This document shows, piece after piece, positions 1 to 7,774 of a stretch of DNA of 64,000 bases (positions are counted from its first letter, which is position 1; every line of letters starts with the position of its first letter). This stretch comes from Terriglobales bacterium (lineage in GTDB: Bacteria > Acidobacteriota > Terriglobia > Bryobacterales > Bryobacteraceae): contig JAIXQP010000022.1 of the NCBI GenBank assembly GCA_027485675.1, positions 124,001 to 188,000 on the forward strand, written 5' to 3'. The notes under the pieces were generated by a model. It saw only the letters and a program-made list of their open reading frames with translations. It had not been told where the DNA came from and did no database searches. The position numbers and the translations under genes were made by a program.

Positions 1-2
1 CC

Positions 3-332
3 GGTACCGGTTGGGACGGTGTCCGCACCATGCCGATGATGACGGCCCCGGCGCCGGTAACCCCCATCCCCATCGTCATCGTTCCTCCCGCTTCCCTCCA
101 GCCGCCGCCCCCGCCCAAACCGGTCGCCAAACCCAAGCCGGTCGTCGCGCAGAAGCCGCCGGCGCCCAAGCGCCCGGTGGTTCCCATCACGCGCTCCCGC
201 ATTGTGACGGTGCCGAAGGTGACCTTACCGGAAGCGAGCAAAGCGCCCTCGAAGCTGCTCGGCCCGCCGGAGGTTCCAAAGGTGGAGCCGCCCGCGCCGC
301 CCAAAAAGAGTGAGGGCGGCGGCGGTCACTAA
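3..332 (+). CDS. C-terminal part of a proline-rich protein (5' end outside window)
   Basis: The frame is open from base 3 with no start before the window edge, so this is the tail of a longer gene; 109 residues are visible. The first residues read GTGWDGVRTMPMM, then comes a low-complexity Pro/Val/Lys region with PPPPPKP, KPKPV and PPAPPKK runs, and the end is EGGGGH. No catalytic domain is visible. The GGGGH ending recalls the Gly-rich end (GGGGGGQAH) of the FecR-domain protein at 6743-7774, so a second FecR-type surface protein is possible, but that is inference from a short low-complexity tail. An internal ATG at 30 exists, but the upstream open frame argues against it as the start. The gene lies 39 bases before the sigma factor gene. 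Confidence 0.6.
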   Translation, partial: GTGWDGVRTMPMMTAPAPVTPIPIVIVPPASLQPPPPPKPVAKPKPVVAQKPPAPKRPVVPITRSRIVTVPKVTLPEASKAPSKLLGPPEVPKVEPPAPPKKSEGGGGH

Positions 333-350
333 GTAGTTTGTGGTACTCTC

Positions 351-370
351 TCGGTCATCCTTCTGACCGA
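351..370 (+). promoter_or_regulatory. Inverted repeat immediately upstream of the ECF sigma start codon
   Basis: TCGGTCA (351-357) and TGACCGA (364-370) form a perfect 7-bp inverted repeat around TCCTTC, ending one base before the ATG at 372. It could be an operator half-site pair, a 5' UTR hairpin, or a weak terminator for the upstream gene; there is no T-tract. A TACTCT hexamer at 344-349 could be its -10 element. Confidence 0.35.
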
Positions 371-371
371 C

Positions 372-965
372 ATGGACGAGACTGCTATCACCCAACTGCT
401 GGTCCGGGTTTCGCAAGGCGACAAACACTCCGAGAACCGCCTGCTCGATCTGGTCTACGGCGAGTTGAAGCGCCTGGCCGCGCAAGCCATGCGCCGCGAA
501 CGAGCCGACCACACGCTGCAACCCTCTGCCCTGGTCAACGAAGCTTACTGTAAGTTGGCCGGTACGCAAAAAGTCCCTTGGGAGAATCGGCGCCACTTCT
601 ATGCAACCGCCGCCCGCATCATGCGGAACATCCTGATTGACCACGCGCGGGAGAATCAGGCCGCCAAGCGGGGCGGCCCCCAAAACCACAAAGTGGAACT
701 GCGCGAGGATCTACTCCGGATCGATGACGACGCGGCAACTTTTTTGGCCCTCGATCAGGCGTTACAACGCCTAGCCTTAGTAGACGCCCGGCAAGCGCAG
801 ATCGTCGAACTGCGGTTTTTCGGAGGACTGGGCGTAGAGGAGACCGCGGCCACCATGAACCTGTCCGAACGGACCGTCAAAAGAGACTGGATGGTGGCCC
901 GCGCATGGCTGGAAGCGGAGTTGACGCGCACAGCCGGAGACCAGCATCGTGCCGTGGGAGCCTGA
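372..965 (+). CDS. ECF-family RNA polymerase sigma factor (TIGR02999 / Sig-70_X6 type)
   Basis: A 197-residue sigma-70 family protein of the extracytoplasmic-function class. Region 2 covers roughly residues 10-100 (QPSALVNEAYCKL, RHFYATAARIMRNILIDHAR) and region 4 roughly 125-185, with a helix-turn-helix (IVELRFFGGLGVEETA, LSERTVKRDWMVARAWL). The ALVNEAYLKL and MRxILVDHAR signatures are typical of the acidobacterial/planctomycetal TIGR02999 group, usually encoded next to a Ser/Thr kinase rather than an anti-sigma factor. That is so here: the kinase start overlaps the end of this gene by 17 bases. The kinase could regulate the sigma factor, but this is inference from linkage. The start at 372 has no obvious Shine-Dalgarno sequence. 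Confidence 0.93.
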   Translation: MDETAITQLLVRVSQGDKHSENRLLDLVYGELKRLAAQAMRRERADHTLQPSALVNEAYCKLAGTQKVPWENRRHFYATAARIMRNILIDHARENQAAKRGGPQNHKVELREDLLRIDDDAATFLALDQALQRLALVDARQAQIVELRFFGGLGVEETAATMNLSERTVKRDWMVARAWLEAELTRTAGDQHRAVGA

Positions 966-3900
966 ACGCTGGGAGCGCGTCAAGGAGCTCTTCGAACAAG
1001 CCGCGGAACTGCCCGAGGCAGAGCGAGCCGCGTTCCTGCTGCGCGCCTGCCCGGACGATGAGGAGATCCGCCGCGAAGTGGAACGCCTGCTGGGCTTCGG
1101 CAACGTCGCCGAGGCCTTCGTCGACCGGACGCCCGGCTTGGGCGGCATGCTAGCCGGCTTCACCGACGCCCCCCGTTCCTGCCAGCCTGGCGAGGTGCTC
1201 GCCGGCCGCTTCCGCATCGTCCGGATGGTGGGCCGCGGCGGTATGGGCGAGGTTTTCGAGGCCTTTGACGAAGTGCTCAAACAACGGGTGGCGCTCAAGA
1301 CCATCCGCCCCGAGATCGTTCACGAACCCCGGATGGAGGAGCGCTTCCGCCGCGAGATTCTCCTCGCCCGTCAGGTGACGCATCCCAACGTCTGCCGCGT
1401 CTATGACTTCGTCAAGACGGAACGGCTCGGATTCCTGACCATGGAGTTCCTCGAAGGGGAGACGCTGGCGCAATTCCTGCGCCGGCGGAAGCGGCTCACT
1501 CTCGACGAGGCCCGTCCGCTGATTGAGCAGATGGCCGCGGCGCTGACGGCGGCGCACCGGGCGGGCGTCGTCCACCGGGACTTCAAGAGCGCCAACGTGT
1601 TTCTGACGCAGGAGCGCGACGGGACCACCCGCGTGGTCGTCACCGACTTCGGCCTCGCGAGAAGCATCGCCCCCGAAGACGCGGAGTCGGAGACCGCCCG
1701 GGGCGCGGGAACCCCGGCCTTCATGGCCCCGGAGCAGTTAGACGGCCGGCCGGTGGGGCCAGCGGCGGACATCTACGCCCTCGGCCTCGTGATGTACGAG
1801 ATGGCCACCGGTTCCCTGCCCTACACCGGCGATTCCCCCTTACAGGTGGCCGTGCGCCGCCTGCGCGAGAAGCCGAAGCCCCCGCGGGCCGTAGCGCCGG
1901 AGGTGGACAGCAAATGGGACGCGGTGATTCTGCGCTGCCTCGAAGCCGAGCCGGAAGACCGGTTCGCCGAAGCCAGCGGCGTCGTCAAAAGCCTCGCCAG
2001 CCGCTACTCGTTACCGTGGATCCGCATTCGCAAAAGCTGGCGGCTCGGCACCGTGGCCGTCGTCACCCTGGTGGGCATCAGCCTCGGCATCGTGGGCGGC
2101 CGCTGGTTGTGGGCGCCGCGGCCGGCCTCCGCCGCCGAGCCCTTCTTCCAGAACGGCGTGGCCGCGCTGGCCGACGGCACCTATGCGCGGGCCGCCCGAA
2201 TGCTCGAACTGGCCCTCGAACAGGATCGCGATCACATCCCGATCCGGCTGCGGCTGGCCGAAGCCTACTGGCGGCTCGACCAGCCCCGCAAAGCGCAGGA
2301 GCAGTTGCTGCGGGTGGAGCAGCAGACCATCTGGCACATCGATGACCGCCGGTTGCACGAAGGGATTCGGGCCCTGGTGCTGCGGGACTTCGCGGCGGCC
2401 ACGCGGGCCATGGAGCGCCGGGTCGGTTCCCCGTTTGCGCCCCCGGCACCGGGACCGCGCCTCGACCTGGCCCGCGCGTTCGACGCGGCGGAAAACATCC
2501 AGCAGGCGACGGCCGCCTACCAGGCCGTTCTGCAGGAGAGTCCCAACCACCCCGCGGCCCTGCTCCGCCTGGCGGGTTTGGCCGACCAGCGGCTGCACAT
2601 AGACCGCGCCACCTGGTTCTATCAACGGGCGGCGGCCGGTTACCGGCGGACGCTCAACGAAGAAGGCTTAGCCGCGACGCTCATCCAGCAGGCGATGGGG
2701 CAACAGTTCATCTCCGTAAAGGAGGCGCGCCGGCTGCTGACCGAGGCCGAAAAGATCTCCGAGGCGGCCCTGACGGCCGGGATGCGCAACCGGCTGCGCC
2801 TGGTGCGCGCGGTGATGGAGGTCTTGAACGGCGACTCCGCCGCTGCCGAGCGTTGGGCCCAGGAAGGCGTGGCCATCGCCCGGCAGGCGGGATTGGAGGC
2901 GCAGGCCGCCGCGGGCCTCGTCGATCTGGGCCTGGCCTACCTGGTGCAGTCGAAGTTGCAGACGGCGCGGGAGGTCTACGCCGAAGCCGGGCGGCTGGCG
3001 GAGGGCTCGGGCGCGATCTACTGGGGGCAGCGGGCGCGCCTGGGCCAGGCCTGGGCCGCAGCGCTCGATACCGGGCGCCAGGAGGAGGCGACCGAGGCGC
3101 TGCGCGACGTCGAACCCTTCTTTGCGAGCAACGGATATAAGCGGGACGTGTTGCAGTGCTGGCGCATCCAGGCCGATACGTTGCATTCCGCGCAAAGGCT
3201 GGAGCGAGCGCTCGAAATGTACGAGCTCACGGCAGAGCGGGCCCAGCAGGCCGGCGAGGAACGGATCCGCCGCCGGGCCAGGCAACTTCAGGGCGAAGTG
3301 CTTGTCCAGTTAGGGCGCTTCCCGGAAGCGGCGCGCGTCCTCGAGGCAAATCTGGCCGAATATGAACAGGAAGGCGCCGACAAACAGTTTCCCGTTCACT
3401 ATTTCCAATGCCGGGTCGCCTTGGGCCAGGTCTTGAGCGTCCAAGGCCGCCTGGACGAGTCGCGGCAGGTATTGACGGCTCTGCTGGCGGACCCGGGGAT
3501 GAAGAGCGACCAGATCCGGCTGCAGGCACGGCTCGCCTTGGCCGCCACCGAGGGAGAGGCCGGACGGACGGAAGCGGCGGATGGCCTGGCGGCCCAAGCC
3601 TTGGCCGACGCGCCCGAAGGCCCGGCGCGCGACGAAGCCCGTCAGCAGGAGTGCATTCGGGCGTTGACCGTGCCGGTTTGTCTGGCCGTCAAGTCCGAAC
3701 TGCTCGCGCACAAGAGCCTGGGCTTCCTGGCGCACGTGCAGTCTGCGCTGGCGCAGGCCTATCTGGCCGAAGGGAAAAAGGCGTTAGCCGCTGAGGAGTT
3801 GGCCCCCGCGCTGGCGGCCTTCGAACGGCAGCAGAGCCGGAACAACGAGTTCTACGTGCGGGTGTTGCAGGTGGAGGCGGGAAGCGGGACAGCGGAGGCG

Positions 3901-4017
3901 GCGCGCCAGGCCTGGACACGATTAACCGCAGGTTGGACGCCGGCGGAGCGGCAGCGCTATTTGACCCGGTTCCGGGTGCGGCGTTGGGTGGATGCGGCGG
4001 GACTGAATTTGCAGTGA
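949..4017 (+). CDS. Membrane Ser/Thr protein kinase with C-terminal TPR region
   Basis: A 1022-residue Hanks-type (PknB-like) kinase. A short N-terminal segment (about 1-75, WERVKELFEQAAELP) is followed by the kinase domain, about 80-350. The Gly-rich loop GRGGMGEV is near 95-102, the lysine is in VALKTIRPE, the catalytic loop HRDFKSANV near 209, DFGLARS near 234 and the APEQ motif follows, so it should be active. One membrane helix (about 366-388, ending GGRWLW) leads to about 600 residues of TPR-like helical repeats, predicted outside the cytoplasm. The GTG start at 949 overlaps the sigma gene, implying translational coupling. Kinase-TPR proteins beside TIGR02999 sigma factors are common in Acidobacteria; the substrate is unknown. 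Confidence 0.92.
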   Translation: MPWEPERWERVKELFEQAAELPEAERAAFLLRACPDDEEIRREVERLLGFGNVAEAFVDRTPGLGGMLAGFTDAPRSCQPGEVLAGRFRIVRMVGRGGMGEVFEAFDEVLKQRVALKTIRPEIVHEPRMEERFRREILLARQVTHPNVCRVYDFVKTERLGFLTMEFLEGETLAQFLRRRKRLTLDEARPLIEQMAAALTAAHRAGVVHRDFKSANVFLTQERDGTTRVVVTDFGLARSIAPEDAESETARGAGTPAFMAPEQLDGRPVGPAADIYALGLVMYEMATGSLPYTGDSPLQVAVRRLREKPKPPRAVAPEVDSKWDAVILRCLEAEPEDRFAEASGVVKSLASRYSLPWIRIRKSWRLGTVAVVTLVGISLGIVGGRWLWAPRPASAAEPFFQNGVAALADGTYARAARMLELALEQDRDHIPIRLRLAEAYWRLDQPRKAQEQLLRVEQQTIWHIDDRRLHEGIRALVLRDFAAATRAMERRVGSPFAPPAPGPRLDLARAFDAAENIQQATAAYQAVLQESPNHPAALLRLAGLADQRLHIDRATWFYQRAAAGYRRTLNEEGLAATLIQQAMGQQFISVKEARRLLTEAEKISEAALTAGMRNRLRLVRAVMEVLNGDSAAAERWAQEGVAIARQAGLEAQAAAGLVDLGLAYLVQSKLQTAREVYAEAGRLAEGSGAIYWGQRARLGQAWAAALDTGRQEEATEALRDVEPFFASNGYKRDVLQCWRIQADTLHSAQRLERALEMYELTAERAQQAGEERIRRRARQLQGEVLVQLGRFPEAARVLEANLAEYEQEGADKQFPVHYFQCRVALGQVLSVQGRLDESRQVLTALLADPGMKSDQIRLQARLALAATEGEAGRTEAADGLAAQALADAPEGPARDEARQQECIRALTVPVCLAVKSELLAHKSLGFLAHVQSALAQAYLAEGKKALAAEELAPALAAFERQQSRNNEFYVRVLQVEAGSGTAEAARQAWTRLTAGWTPAERQRYLTRFRVRRWVDAAGLNLQ

Positions 4018-4030
4018 AAAGGAGAAGACG

Positions 4031-4576
4031 ATGAAAGAAGAAGAGTTAGAAATTCTCCGGCAAGCGATGGGCTTAACCTCGCTCGCCGGAGCGCCGGCCG
4101 GAATCCGGCAGGTCCTTCAGGGCCTGGCCTCGCGCCAGAACGAACTCAACGTGGCGTTCCCCGGTGTAGCCGCCGATGTCATCCGCCACCTGAGAACGCT
4201 GCTCGGCGAAACCACACAGTTGCTCACCGACTGCGAGCGCCGGGAAGCCGAAGCGGCCATCAAAGCCAAGGCCGAGTGCGGTTGCGAGGCGCCGCCGACG
4301 GAGGACCTGGAGTCGCAGTTGAAGTGCCTGCTGCGCCCCGTCCTGCAGGAAGCCACGGCTGGCGCCGGCGCCGAGGGCGTCTGCGCGGTCGAAGAGATGC
4401 TGACCCGCGCCAAACGCATCGGCGCGCAGCGGAAGTTCCTCTACGGCCTCTACGATCTGTACGTCAACGCGGCTCTGGCCAGCGGCTTGCCGAACGAGCA
4501 GTTGCCGTCGGCTGTGCGAGGCGGACGCGGCGGCCAGGAAGGCGATAACGGGGGCAGCCGGCCCAGCGCCCCCTAA
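4031..4576 (+). CDS. Conserved hypothetical protein in the sigma/kinase operon
   Basis: A 181-residue soluble protein without signal peptide or membrane helix; I do not recognise the family. It is mostly helical, with four Cys in the middle (TDCERRE, ECGCE, LKCLL, GVCAVEE) and a Gly/Ser-rich disordered end (GGRGGQEG). The start is set by a clear Shine-Dalgarno sequence, AGGAGA at 4020-4025, five bases before ATG. It lies 13 bases after the kinase, so it is probably co-transcribed and could be a partner or substrate; that is inference. Its stop is three bases from the stop of the convergent protease gene. Confidence 0.72.
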   Translation: MKEEELEILRQAMGLTSLAGAPAGIRQVLQGLASRQNELNVAFPGVAADVIRHLRTLLGETTQLLTDCERREAEAAIKAKAECGCEAPPTEDLESQLKCLLRPVLQEATAGAGAEGVCAVEEMLTRAKRIGAQRKFLYGLYDLYVNAALASGLPNEQLPSAVRGGRGGQEGDNGGSRPSAP

Positions 4577-4579
4577 AGG

Positions 4580-5812
4580 CTAGAAGAAGTTTTGGGCGGC
4601 CAGATCGATCAGGTGATGGCCGCCATTACTCAACTTCGCCAGCTTGGCGATCCGGATCCGGGCGTCGGCCAGCTTGCTGGTAACGCCAGTGGTGCTATAG
4701 AGCAATCCGAAAACCCCAGTCGTGTACGCGGTCGCCATCGAAGTGCCGGAGCGGAATCCAGCGGGGCGGAGGGCGTTGGCCCCGGTAACCGGCACCGCGC
4801 CGGCGATGTTCCGGCCCGGGGCGTAGACATCGACGGCCGGAAGCCCTTTCTGCATCCGCTCAGGCGAGTTTCCGGCGTCGCTATTCCGGTTCCAGGGGAT
4901 AAATGGCGCGAGAATCTTCGCGGTGTCGCGCGTCGAGGCCGCTACCGACAGGCACTCTGGATAACCCGCCGGGTAGAGCACCCGTCGCGAATCGTTCCCC
5001 GCCGCCGCCACCAGTAAGGTGTACCCGGATAGAGTCCGTAACGCGTCCGCTTCGGAGTCACACGGTGCGGGGCCGCCGAAGCTCAAATTCAAAATCTGTT
5101 GCCGGTCGGTCGGGGTCGTGAAGGAGTCCAAGGCCGATAAATAGGCCACAAAGTCCACTTCAAACACCGCCCTCGGCTTGGCAATGTTCACAACCCAAAT
5201 CTCCCGCCCGGTGAGGATGCCCGGGGGAACGTACTCCAGGTTGTAGTCCGGATCGTACGCCAGCGGCGGCGGTATGCCCCAGGGACGTCCGCAAATGGTG
5301 GAGGCCACGTGCGTACCATGCCCGGCCAGATCGACGAGCGCCTGGGCTTTCTTCAGCAGGCCCGAGAGCGACGGATGCGTCGGGTCAGCGCCCGAGTCCA
5401 GCACCCCGATGGGCACCGCCTGCCCGCCCGGTTGTTGGTTGCTGCCCATGGCATCGATATGCCACGTCGGGGGATAAGCGGACCACGCGCGCTGCGCCAA
5501 TTGCCTGGCCCCACAAGCGGCCGGGGCGCAATCGAAAAACCGCCGGGGAGCCGGAATGAGTTCCCGCACGCGGACAGGCTGCACCAGCCTGGTAATGATT
5601 CGGAACGCATCGTCGAGCCCGGAGGGAGAGAGAGCCCGGGAAAAATCAAACGCCAACTTGCGGCGCCACAGCGGCTGGGACGGCTGCAAATTAGTCACCC
5701 GGACGAGGCCCAGGGCGAGCAGGCCGGGATCCGATTCAAACGGCGCACGGACGCTGTCTCCGGCCCAAAGCAAAAGACGGGAGAGATCGTAGTCAGACGA
5801 GGGATAGCGCAT
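4580..5812 (-). CDS. Subtilisin-like serine peptidase (S8 family)
   Basis: A 410-residue S8 protease. The catalytic triad is readable: Asp139 in VLDSGAD, His165 in GHGTHVAS and Ser358 in GTSMATAY, with the oxyanion-hole Asn273 in AAAGND. The approximately 130-residue N-terminal part is not a recognisable inhibitor propeptide. No signal peptide is visible (MRYPSSDYDLSRLLLWAGDS), which is unusual for a subtilase, so it may be intracellular, or exported in another way. The order Asp-His-Ser and spacing are normal for the family. It lies 36 bases downstream of the CsgG-like lipoprotein gene on the same strand and may be co-transcribed. Confidence 0.88.
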   Translation of the reverse strand: MRYPSSDYDLSRLLLWAGDSVRAPFESDPGLLALGLVRVTNLQPSQPLWRRKLAFDFSRALSPSGLDDAFRIITRLVQPVRVRELIPAPRRFFDCAPAACGARQLAQRAWSAYPPTWHIDAMGSNQQPGGQAVPIGVLDSGADPTHPSLSGLLKKAQALVDLAGHGTHVASTICGRPWGIPPPLAYDPDYNLEYVPPGILTGREIWVVNIAKPRAVFEVDFVAYLSALDSFTTPTDRQQILNLSFGGPAPCDSEADALRTLSGYTLLVAAAGNDSRRVLYPAGYPECLSVAASTRDTAKILAPFIPWNRNSDAGNSPERMQKGLPAVDVYAPGRNIAGAVPVTGANALRPAGFRSGTSMATAYTTGVFGLLYSTTGVTSKLADARIRIAKLAKLSNGGHHLIDLAAQNFF

Positions 5813-5848
5813 AAGCGGGACGGCGGAATTATTTCACATCACGGGCCA

Positions 5849-6607
5849 TCAACGGGTGGGCACTTTCGCCGGAAGCTGCTTTTGCGCCAAAACACGGGCT
5901 TGCGGCACCAGCTTGGCGTAAGAATCAAGCAGCGCCGCCGCAATCACCTTCCCTTCGTTACTCGTGCTCCAACCGCCCGCAATGCCGGAAAGCCCGCCGA
6001 TCAACAATCCGCCCCCGCCAATATCCGTCGCCCGCGCCGCACCCGTCGCGGAGGCGACCTGTTCGGCCGTCTCGTTATCCGTCAGAAACAGCACCGTCTG
6101 CGCTTCCTTGAAATTCACGTTGCCCAAGGCGCCCGCGAACCGGCCAAGCACTGGGATCTGCGAAACCAGCCCGCCAAACGAGTCGCCGGCATTCTGTTCA
6201 CTGAAGACAACGCTCGACAGCAGCGAATACTGCGCCTCCACCACCTGTTGCTTCCTCACCGTCTGACCGTTCCGCAGCACCCCGCGAGCCGCCAACTCCT
6301 GCTCCCGCTCACTGGCCGCTAAGCCGGCGGACCGGTCCACCACACGAAAGCAGTTCGACTGCTGCATCAGCAACCGCAGCAGCGGCGTCGGCGAAGGCAG
6401 CGAGAAACGGGACATGTAGGCGTATCCGCCCGGGTCCTCCACCAGAGCGATGGTCGCAATGGGAGCCTCACACCGCGGCAGCTCCGCCGTGGCGCCTTTG
6501 GCTCCGGCGCTGCCGCCCGATCCCGAGATCACGGAGCCGCCTTCGCCGAGTTTCGTTTGCGAGCAGGAGACGGTGAACAGAAGGAGAACGCAAAAAAATT
6601 GCCGCAC
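5849..6607 (-). CDS. CsgG/HfaB-like lipoprotein
   Basis: A 252-residue lipoprotein: a short hydrophobic signal ends in TVSC, with Cys15 as lipidation site, followed by a Gly/Ser linker. The body resembles the CsgG family of outer-membrane secretion lipoproteins: a repeated-strand opening (PIATIALVED), LLRLLMQQSNCFRVVDR, then a region with ASEREQELAARG and QYSLLSSVVFSE, and a Gly-rich amphipathic stretch (IGGGGLLIGGLSGIAGG). CsgG forms nonameric export pores for curli; other members serve holdfast attachment. No curli genes are nearby, so the cargo is unknown. The start is GTG at 6607, with a TACAAT hexamer (6613-6618) five bases before it and no Shine-Dalgarno sequence, suggesting a leaderless mRNA. 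Confidence 0.7.
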   Translation of the reverse strand: MRQFFCVLLLFTVSCSQTKLGEGGSVISGSGGSAGAKGATAELPRCEAPIATIALVEDPGGYAYMSRFSLPSPTPLLRLLMQQSNCFRVVDRSAGLAASEREQELAARGVLRNGQTVRKQQVVEAQYSLLSSVVFSEQNAGDSFGGLVSQIPVLGRFAGALGNVNFKEAQTVLFLTDNETAEQVASATGAARATDIGGGGLLIGGLSGIAGGWSTSNEGKVIAAALLDSYAKLVPQARVLAQKQLPAKVPTR

Positions 6608-6612
6608 GGCCG

Positions 6613-6618
6613 ATTGTA
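6613..6618 (-). promoter_or_regulatory. -10 element TACAAT, five bases before a GTG start
   Basis: TACAAT on the minus strand (5 of 6 matches to TATAAT) ends five bases before the GTG of the CsgG-like gene. With this spacing transcription would start at or next to the start codon. Confidence 0.55.
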
Positions 6619-6693
6619 ACCAAATAATCCTTTACAACGAATGTAATGAAACCGTAACATGAGGCCACACGTCTGCTAGGACAGAAAGTTTGC

Positions 6694-6722
6694 TTGACGG
6701 CACTCTGGGTTAAGCGGATGAT
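6694..6722 (+). promoter_or_regulatory. Candidate promoter of the FecR-domain gene
   Basis: TTGACG at 6694-6699 followed after 17 bases by GATGAT at 6717-6722 fits a sigma-70 promoter with a strong -35 and weak -10. The ATG follows at 6743 with a GGGGGA ribosome-binding sequence at 6730-6735, so this gene appears to have a normal short leader. Confidence 0.45.
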
Positions 6723-6742
6723 CGAAGCTGGGGGAATTGACG

Positions 6743-7774
6743 ATGGCTAAACTACTGACCGCTCTCTCCTTGGGAACGCTGCTCGCGACAAGCGCCATGG
6801 CGCAGATGGCGATTTCGGCGAAGTCGGGGCTCGTATCTTATATTGAAGGCCGTGTTCTCCTCGGCCAGGAAGAGGTAGCCCTGAAATTGGGCGGCCGCCT
6901 GACGGAGATGAAACCGGAAGACACTCTGAAGACGGAAGAGGGCCGGGCGGAGGTGCTCCTCACCCCGGGCGTCATTCTGCGACTCGGAGAGAAATCCTCG
7001 ATCAAGATGATCGCCAACCGCCTCGAAGACACCCGGGTGCAGTTGACCTCCGGCACGGCCGTCGTCGAGGCCACCGAGATGGACAAGGCTCATTCGGTGA
7101 CGCTCCTCGTGGGCGAAGCCGCGGTCGGCCTCCGCAAAATGGCACTGTTCGCGCTCGACGCCGAAACCGGCATCAAGATGTACAAGGGCGAAGCCCAGGT
7201 GATCGCCGGCGGCAACGCGCAGATCCTCCGCGAGGGACGCCTGATGTCCGCCACCGGTCCGTTCGCCACCGCGAAGTTCGATAAGGACGCGACCGATCCG
7301 CTCTACCGCTGGGCCAACCGCCGCAGCGAAATGTTGGCCATGGCCAACATTGCTTCCGCGAAGTCGATGCAGCGCGGCTTGTCCGGCGGCAGCGGGCTTG
7401 GCATGGGCTACATGCAGGGCGGATGGATGTACAACCCGTACTTCGGTATGTTCACCTACCTGCCGCTCTCCGGCCTGATGCGCAGCCCCTTCGGCTTCTT
7501 CTACTACAGCCCCGGCGTAGTGAACCGCTATTACAACCAGTACATCCAGGCAGCAATGCCGGTGCAGGCGCCCTCGATCGGCGGCGCGATGAGCGGCCCG
7601 CGATTTGATAGCAACCTGGGCTACACCGTAAACAGCCGCGGTGGCATGGCCGCCCCGTCCGCCCCGGCGGGCGGTGGAAGCGCCGGTGGTGGTGCGGCAG
7701 CCGCGCCGCCTCCCTCGCGCGGCGATTCCGGCGGCGGGGTGCGCGGTGGCGGCGGTGGCGGTCAGGCGCACTAA
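6743..7774 (+). CDS. FecR-domain secreted protein with Gly-rich C-terminus
   Basis: A 343-residue exported protein. The signal peptide MAKLLTALSLGTLLATSAMA is followed by a FecR-type beta domain (about 25-190) with SGLVSYIEGRVLLG, LKTEEGRAEVLLTPG and LTSGTAVVEA, then a Tyr/Met/Phe-rich region (YMQGGWMYNPYFGMFTYLPL, FFYYSPGVVNRYYNQY) and a Gly/Ala/Pro-rich tail ending GGGGGGQAH. No membrane helix is present, so this is not a TonB-linked anti-sigma FecR; it is more likely a cell-surface or periplasmic protein. ATG at 6743 is preferred over TTG at 6737 because of the GGGGGA sequence seven bases upstream. Its TAA shares bases with the convergent peptidase stop, and its terminator lies inside that gene. 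Confidence 0.82.
   Translation: MAKLLTALSLGTLLATSAMAQMAISAKSGLVSYIEGRVLLGQEEVALKLGGRLTEMKPEDTLKTEEGRAEVLLTPGVILRLGEKSSIKMIANRLEDTRVQLTSGTAVVEATEMDKAHSVTLLVGEAAVGLRKMALFALDAETGIKMYKGEAQVIAGGNAQILREGRLMSATGPFATAKFDKDATDPLYRWANRRSEMLAMANIASAKSMQRGLSGGSGLGMGYMQGGWMYNPYFGMFTYLPLSGLMRSPFGFFYYSPGVVNRYYNQYIQAAMPVQAPSIGGAMSGPRFDSNLGYTVNSRGGMAAPSAPAGGGSAGGGAAAAPPPSRGDSGGGVRGGGGGGQAH

Noticed and set aside
4595-4624. Inverted repeat GGCGGCCA/TGGCCGCC with a 14-base loop at the end of the S8 gene, tested as a terminator
   Set aside because: Long loop, no T-tract on either side, and fully inside coding sequence; not convincing in GC-rich DNA.
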